From Nocardia macrotermitis (GTDB lineage: Bacteria > Actinomycetota > Actinomycetes > Mycobacteriales > Mycobacteriaceae), in contig NZ_WEGK01000016.1 of NCBI RefSeq assembly GCF_009604405.1, positions 62,001-126,000 on the forward strand: a DNA stretch of 64,000 bases, read 5' to 3'. The notes under the pieces are model-generated. The model was not told where the DNA came from. It saw nothing but the letters and a program-made list of their open reading frames with translations, and did no database searches. The position numbers and the translations under genes are program-made. Below are positions 60,426 to 64,000 of the stretch, in pieces; within the stretch, counting starts at the first letter, position 1; each line of letters starts with the position of its first letter.

Positions 60426-61514
60426 TCAGGGGTGCCTCACCTGGTACAGCGGCGGCCGGAAGTTGTGCGGGCGTTGTTCAGTGAGTAGTGAGCGCAGTGC
60501 GTCGGTAGCCTCCGGTGCAATCGCCGAGACCAGTTCGGCCACCCGCCGGACGGTGAGCGCGGTTACGCCTCGTTCGCGCGCGTCGACGGTGTACTCGTCG
60601 ATCACGGCGAGCGTGTCTCGGCCGGGCATCCGGACCTTGGCACGGTCACCGGCCGCGCGCTGTCGCTCGATGTCGAGCTCGCTGCGACCAGCACGCCGGT
60701 CGCGTAGCAGCTGCTCAGCCTCGTCCAGGCTCGTTGTGTCCGCAAGCACTGCGGCTAGCGATGCGTCGACGAGTTCGTGCGCACCGACCTCGAACACGGC
60801 GGGCGACGCGTCGGTGAGCGCGACCGCGGCGTTGCGCTGACACTCGACCGTGCCACGCCACCCGGACGCCGCTGCGGCGAGCAACGCATTCGCCTCGCTC
60901 GGGTGCCACGCCCAGATATCTTCGAACGGCGCTGCCTCCTGCGGGGTGAGGTCGGGAAGTTGCTGGGCATTCAGCTTGTCGAGTCGTTCTGCGGCCTCGG
61001 CCGCAGGCAGCTCGCCGTCCATACCGATCCCAGCGACCACGACGCGAGTGTCGATCCCGGTGCGCACCGCCGCAGCAAGCGCGAGCGAATCGGCCAAAGG
61101 ACTGCGCAGACTCACCTCGTGGCCCTCGGCGAGGATGTCGCCTCCGACGTCGACCACGATGATCCCGTCGGCATCGAATGCTGTTGCGGCACGGGCGATC
61201 AGCGCCGAAAGCCCGACCGCACCCTCATCGGCCTCAACGAGCAACAGCGGCTGCTCGATCGCCCCGGCGAGCCTCGGTAGCGTCGACTGCCCGATATGTA
61301 GTGTCGCGGTCGGCGGGATTTCCGCGACACCGCCGCGGTCGATCAGCCCGTCGAAGTCGCCACGGACACGCGGGCCAGGAGACGGGTCGATCATGAACCG
61401 ATCCCAGGAATACGACATAATTGCCGCAATCCCCAGATCCGGACGGGCAGAGGCGAGCATGGCCGCTGAGACCGCGTCACCGCCGCCTCCTGCGGCAATA
61501 GCTATCGAGCGCAT
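60426..61514 (-). CDS. DUF1152 family protein
   Basis: 362 aa from ATG 61514. The N-terminus RSIAIAAGGGGDAVSAAMLA is a glycine-rich loop suggestive of nucleotide or phosphate binding. DUF1152 proteins share this loop and a central GIIVVDVGGDILAEGHE segment, present here. No enzymatic function is established. It is divergent from the GntR gene with 65 bp between, so the two may be co-regulated. Confidence 0.75.
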   Translation of the reverse strand: MRSIAIAAGGGGDAVSAAMLASARPDLGIAAIMSYSWDRFMIDPSPGPRVRGDFDGLIDRGGVAEIPPTATLHIGQSTLPRLAGAIEQPLLLVEADEGAVGLSALIARAATAFDADGIIVVDVGGDILAEGHEVSLRSPLADSLALAAAVRTGIDTRVVVAGIGMDGELPAAEAAERLDKLNAQQLPDLTPQEAAPFEDIWAWHPSEANALLAAAASGWRGTVECQRNAAVALTDASPAVFEVGAHELVDASLAAVLADTTSLDEAEQLLRDRRAGRSELDIERQRAAGDRAKVRMPGRDTLAVIDEYTVDARERGVTALTVRRVAELVSAIAPEATDALRSLLTEQRPHNFRPPLYQVRHP

Positions 61515-61579
61515 CAACGACTACCTGTTCCGTGATCCTATAGTGGCTACTGGCCTATGGTAGTTCAGGAGGTGTCCGG

Positions 61580-62323
61580 GTGTCCGAGATCAAAGAGGTA
61601 CCCGCGAAGTACTTGCAGATTGCTGGTTTCCTACGCGATCAGATCATCCGCGGTGACCTTCAGCCCGGTGACGAAGTTCCTTCCGAGCGTCGTCTCGCCG
61701 AGTTGTACAGTGTCGCCCGACCAACCGCGAGTCGTGCCCTTGAGGTGCTGCGTCGCGAACGACTGGTCGAGGCCCGGCAGGGCGCGGGCACTTTCGTCCG
61801 TTCTGCGAATGCGGCACCGCGCGCACGCGAGCGACTCGAACGCGCCGTCGAGCTCGGCAGTATGTACAGCGACAGCGAGGACTGCACGTTTCCGTTCGTC
61901 GGCATCGTGGACGGCCCGGCGTACGTAACCGACGCGTTGAACCTGCCCGCTGGAAGTCGAGTCGTTCGTCGTCAGCGGATCATCAGCAATCCGACCGGGC
62001 CGGTCGAGTTTTCGACGAGTTGGTTTCCAGCTGCGCTCGCAGACCTGGCTCCGAAACTACTCGTCACCAGTCGCGTCGGCGGTGGCACGCTCGGCTACCT
62101 CGCCCGCTATACCGACATCCGGCCCACCTATGCGCGTGACCAGGTCTGTGCTCGTTTGGGAACCGCCGAGGAAGTTGCCGCGCTACACCTGCCGGAGAAC
62201 TCGGCGGTGCTGGTGTACTGGCTTGTCGCGTGTGACAGCAACGACGTTCCGGTCGAATTCGACGAAGGCATCTATCCGCCGGAACGATTTGCCTTCCGTC
62301 AGGAATTCCCTGTAACTCTCTAG
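61580..62323 (+). CDS. GntR/HutC family transcriptional regulator
   Basis: 247 aa from GTG 61580 with AGGAGG at 61567-61572. The winged HTH (about 10-75) reads LQIAGFLRDQIIRGDLQPGDEVPSERRLAELYSVARPTASRALEVLRRERLVEARQGAGTFV. A UTRA effector domain (about 90-240) follows. KorSA-type GntR regulators control actinobacterial integrative elements, and the neighbours here fit that role. TATAGT (61539-61544) upstream could be its -10 element. Confidence 0.85.
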   Translation: MSEIKEVPAKYLQIAGFLRDQIIRGDLQPGDEVPSERRLAELYSVARPTASRALEVLRRERLVEARQGAGTFVRSANAAPRARERLERAVELGSMYSDSEDCTFPFVGIVDGPAYVTDALNLPAGSRVVRRQRIISNPTGPVEFSTSWFPAALADLAPKLLVTSRVGGGTLGYLARYTDIRPTYARDQVCARLGTAEEVAALHLPENSAVLVYWLVACDSNDVPVEFDEGIYPPERFAFRQEFPVTL

Positions 62324-62364
62324 TCAGATCCGCAGGATTTTCAGGAAATTTTCCACAATCGGTC

Positions 62365-62407
62365 ATGTGGACTATGCCACTTCATAATTAAGTGGCATAG
62401 TCCACAT
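62365..62407. promoter_or_regulatory. Perfect 18-bp inverted repeat, probable operator
   Basis: ATGTGGACTATGCCACTT (62365-62382) and AAGTGGCATAGTCCACAT (62390-62407) are exact inverted copies around CATAATT. Each arm is itself a partial palindrome (GTGG-ACTATG-CCAC). It lies between the GntR gene and the small-gene operon and has no T tract, so an operator is favoured over a terminator. Confidence 0.7.
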
Positions 62408-62470
62408 ATGCCTTGGTTGCATCACAAGGTGGTTTGGACACATCCGACCAGCATCAGGAGGACGCCTCCG

Positions 62471-62815
62471 ATGGAACACATCACTCCCTCATCCCGGCCC
62501 GCGATACGTTGCATACGGTCGGACTTGATCCCCACAGCGGACCGCGAACGCGTCGAGAACGAAATGGCCGAGCTCGGCGCACGCCTCGGCCGCGCGGTCG
62601 ACGTCACCACTGTCGTCATCGATCCGAGCGTCGCGGGCCCGTGGGCTACCATCGCGGCGGCACTCGGTCGCACCCGGGCGACCGATCTGATCGTCCCGAA
62701 TCTTGCGCATGTCGAGGGTATCGAGACACTCATTCGCGAACGCGCACAGCTGATCACGTTGACCGGCGAACGGATTTTGCAGCGCATCCATCTCCGTGCG
62801 GGAGCCTCGGAATGA
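62471..62815 (+). CDS. Hypothetical protein, first gene of a small-gene operon
   Basis: 114 aa from ATG 62471 with CAGGAGGACG upstream; an ATG at 62408 inside the operator is disfavoured. The middle has a Rossmann-like alternation (VDVTTVVIDPS, ATDLIVPNLAHVEG) that faintly resembles resolvase N-terminal domains, but no catalytic serine is found. Its stop overlaps the next start (ATGA). Such genes follow the GntR regulator in several actinobacterial integrated elements. Confidence 0.6.
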   Translation: MEHITPSSRPAIRCIRSDLIPTADRERVENEMAELGARLGRAVDVTTVVIDPSVAGPWATIAAALGRTRATDLIVPNLAHVEGIETLIRERAQLITLTGERILQRIHLRAGASE

Positions 62816-63126
62816 GCACCGAGGCAACGGGCTGGGTGATCGCCGGTGCGCTCACGCTTTTCGTACTGACCATGATGACGGTGCTCTGGTTTCAGGGCGG
62901 CCTGATCGCGCGTGATGAACGACCACTACCGAGCGTGGTGGTCGGACCGCAGCGGCCGCTCGGGCGATGCGCCGCGCCGACAACGAGGCTCAGCATCGGC
63001 CAGGCGCACCGCGAGATGCAGTTGCACCGCGATCACCTCGCCGCGGACTGCCCGCGCAAAGCCGCGGCGTTCCGCGTGCTCGTCGAGGAACGGCGCGTGA
63101 CACCGGACAGCGGCCGGACAACATGA
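62812..63126 (+). CDS. Small membrane protein of the element
   Basis: 104 aa, overlapping the previous and next genes by 4 bp each. One N-terminal membrane span (about residues 8-30, GWVIAGALTLFVLTMMTVLWF) is followed by a hydrophilic, Arg-rich part. No family was recognised. Confidence 0.65.
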   Translation: MSTEATGWVIAGALTLFVLTMMTVLWFQGGLIARDERPLPSVVVGPQRPLGRCAAPTTRLSIGQAHREMQLHRDHLAADCPRKAAAFRVLVEERRVTPDSGRTT

Positions 63127-63602
63127 CCGACGCACATGTGTGCACCGCGATCATCGCCGTTCGGCCGTCTCTGTGCGGCGCAGGGCTCGAGTTCGCCGAA
63201 CGGCAGTTGCTCCGCCGTGCTGACCGCCTCGGCTATGTGGTGCTCGCGGTTGTGGACACCGATGCGATCCGCGAGCTGTGGATGATGCTGACCAAATGGC
63301 ACCCCGACGCGGTAATCACCCTGAGTGAGAACCACATTCACCACCTCGCCGACGTGACACGGCTCGTCGACGTCATCACCATGACCCCTGAGGCTGTCCA
63401 TACCCGCGAGGGCTACGAGCGCCTGAACGTCGATGCCGAGCAGGTGCCGGGGCGTCCTCTGCCGAAGCGGATCCCTGGTGCGTCGGGCCTCGCCCCGCAT
63501 CCGAGGGCGGAGCGCCCCCGTGCTGCGACCGCCGAAGACTGGGGCCGACTCCTCCCCGCCCTCCTCGGCGTGCTCCGCGGACGCGCCGATACCGCCAGAT
63601 AG
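63123..63602 (+). CDS. Hypothetical protein, third gene of the small-gene operon
   Basis: 159 aa from ATG 63123 (ATGA overlap). Residues 1-100 form a mixed alpha/beta domain with VVLAVVDTDAIRELWMMLTKWHPDAVITLSENHIHHLADV; the C-terminal part is Pro- and Arg-rich. It may be distantly related to the product at 62471 because both have the xVVxVxD/PDAVI pattern. Function unknown. Confidence 0.6.
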   Translation: MTDAHVCTAIIAVRPSLCGAGLEFAERQLLRRADRLGYVVLAVVDTDAIRELWMMLTKWHPDAVITLSENHIHHLADVTRLVDVITMTPEAVHTREGYERLNVDAEQVPGRPLPKRIPGASGLAPHPRAERPRAATAEDWGRLLPALLGVLRGRADTAR

Positions 63603-63680
63603 GCACTCACTGGACTACCGGGCCCGATCGGGCCCGGTGATCAATGACGGCTGGAGCCGTCCAACCGATAGGAGAAATGT

Positions 63681-63911
63681 ATGCAAGCCTTCGCCCCCGA
63701 CGCCTCGGAACTCCGCACGACGGTCGCGTTCCGCAAAGCCTTGGCCAGTACGCCGAGCGGCAACTGCGTGGAGGTAGGCGAGCTCCAGGACGGCACCATC
63801 GCGATCCGCCACTCCAGTGTCCCGAGCGGTCCGGCGCTGATCTTCACGCCGGGCGAATGGGATGCGTTCGAAGACGGTGTGCGCCGTGGCGAGTTCACGC
63901 GCTCGGCGTAG
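63681..63911 (+). CDS. DUF397 domain protein
   Basis: 76 aa from ATG 63681 with TAGGAG upstream. It carries the DUF397 signatures SGNCVEVGELQDGTIAIRHS and GPALIFTPGEWDAFEDGVR...EF. The first SxWRKS motif is absent. DUF397 genes are usually next to an XRE regulator gene in Streptomyces and Nocardia; none is within view. Confidence 0.8.
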   Translation: MQAFAPDASELRTTVAFRKALASTPSGNCVEVGELQDGTIAIRHSSVPSGPALIFTPGEWDAFEDGVRRGEFTRSA

Positions 63912-63928
63912 CCCACACATGCGAAAAG

Positions 63929-63955
63929 GCCCCTCAGCCATAAAGGCTGAGGGGC
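63929..63955 (+). terminator. Terminator after the DUF397 gene
   Basis: GCCCCTCAGCC/GGCTGAGGGGC form a perfect 11-bp stem with loop ATAAA, 18 nt after the stop; the T tail is missing. Confidence 0.7.
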
Positions 63956-64000
63956 AAGCCAATCCGTAGGGACAGCGGCGGCGGTCTCGGCGGCGGCGTA

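Overview
The window is high-GC actinobacterial DNA whose gene order around the replication origin matches the mycobacterial/nocardial pattern: pcnA, mutT4, a DUF6049 gene, murJ-pseudokinase, sigM, its anti-sigma factor, trxB, trxA, cwlM, an Rv3916c-like gene, parB, parA, rsmG, jag, yidC, yidD, rnpA, rpmH, dnaA, dnaN, recF, dciA, gyrB, gyrA, a DUF3566 gene and tRNA-Ile. This order, together with DUF4185 and DUF6049 proteins and GTG/TTG starts, points to a chromosome of the Nocardiaceae, most likely Nocardia. The genus call is an inference and no species is claimed.

Layout. 0.4-9.2 kb: an L,D-transpeptidase, a CUT1-type sugar ABC importer (two permeases and a Tat-exported lipoprotein, no ATPase) and two tandem M13 zinc metallopeptidases separated by repeats and a short remnant copy. 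9.3-14.2 kb: DUF4190 membrane protein, pirin, MFS transporter, a calcium-binding-repeat protein and a secreted DUF4185 protein. 14.2-18.1 kb: molybdate import (modC, a possible new small gene, modB, modA and a Mop/TOBE regulator). 18.2-34.8 kb: RNA processing, cell-wall control (MurJ, CwlM), SigM and thioredoxin genes.

34.9-54.3 kb is the chromosome-maintenance core. On the minus strand lie parA-parB, rsmG, jag, yidC, yidD, rnpA and rpmH. On the plus strand lie dnaA, dnaN, recF, dciA, gyrB and gyrA. Between parA and rsmG is an unusual 2-kb gene-free region with two minisatellites (20-bp and 17-bp units). In and around it are six parS-like sites, and a seventh lies before gyrB. All seven are one base off the perfect 14-bp consensus. 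The dnaA-dnaN gap looks like oriC: degenerate DnaA boxes, CCTCGAGG-centred palindromes of up to 18 bp flanked by TGTGGA/TCCACC, and a DnaA-trio-like TACTACTACT next to an AT-rich stretch.

55.5-59.3 kb is a decaying accessory zone: a 5'-truncated AhpD-like gene meets the tail of a MarR gene, and a frameshifted MarR gene abuts an NmrA-like gene that has lost its Rossmann motif. From about 59.9 kb to the right edge is a probable integrated element: an HTH protein, a divergent DUF1152/GntR pair, an 18-bp-arm inverted repeat, three overlapping small genes and a DUF397 gene. No integrase or attachment site is visible inside the window.
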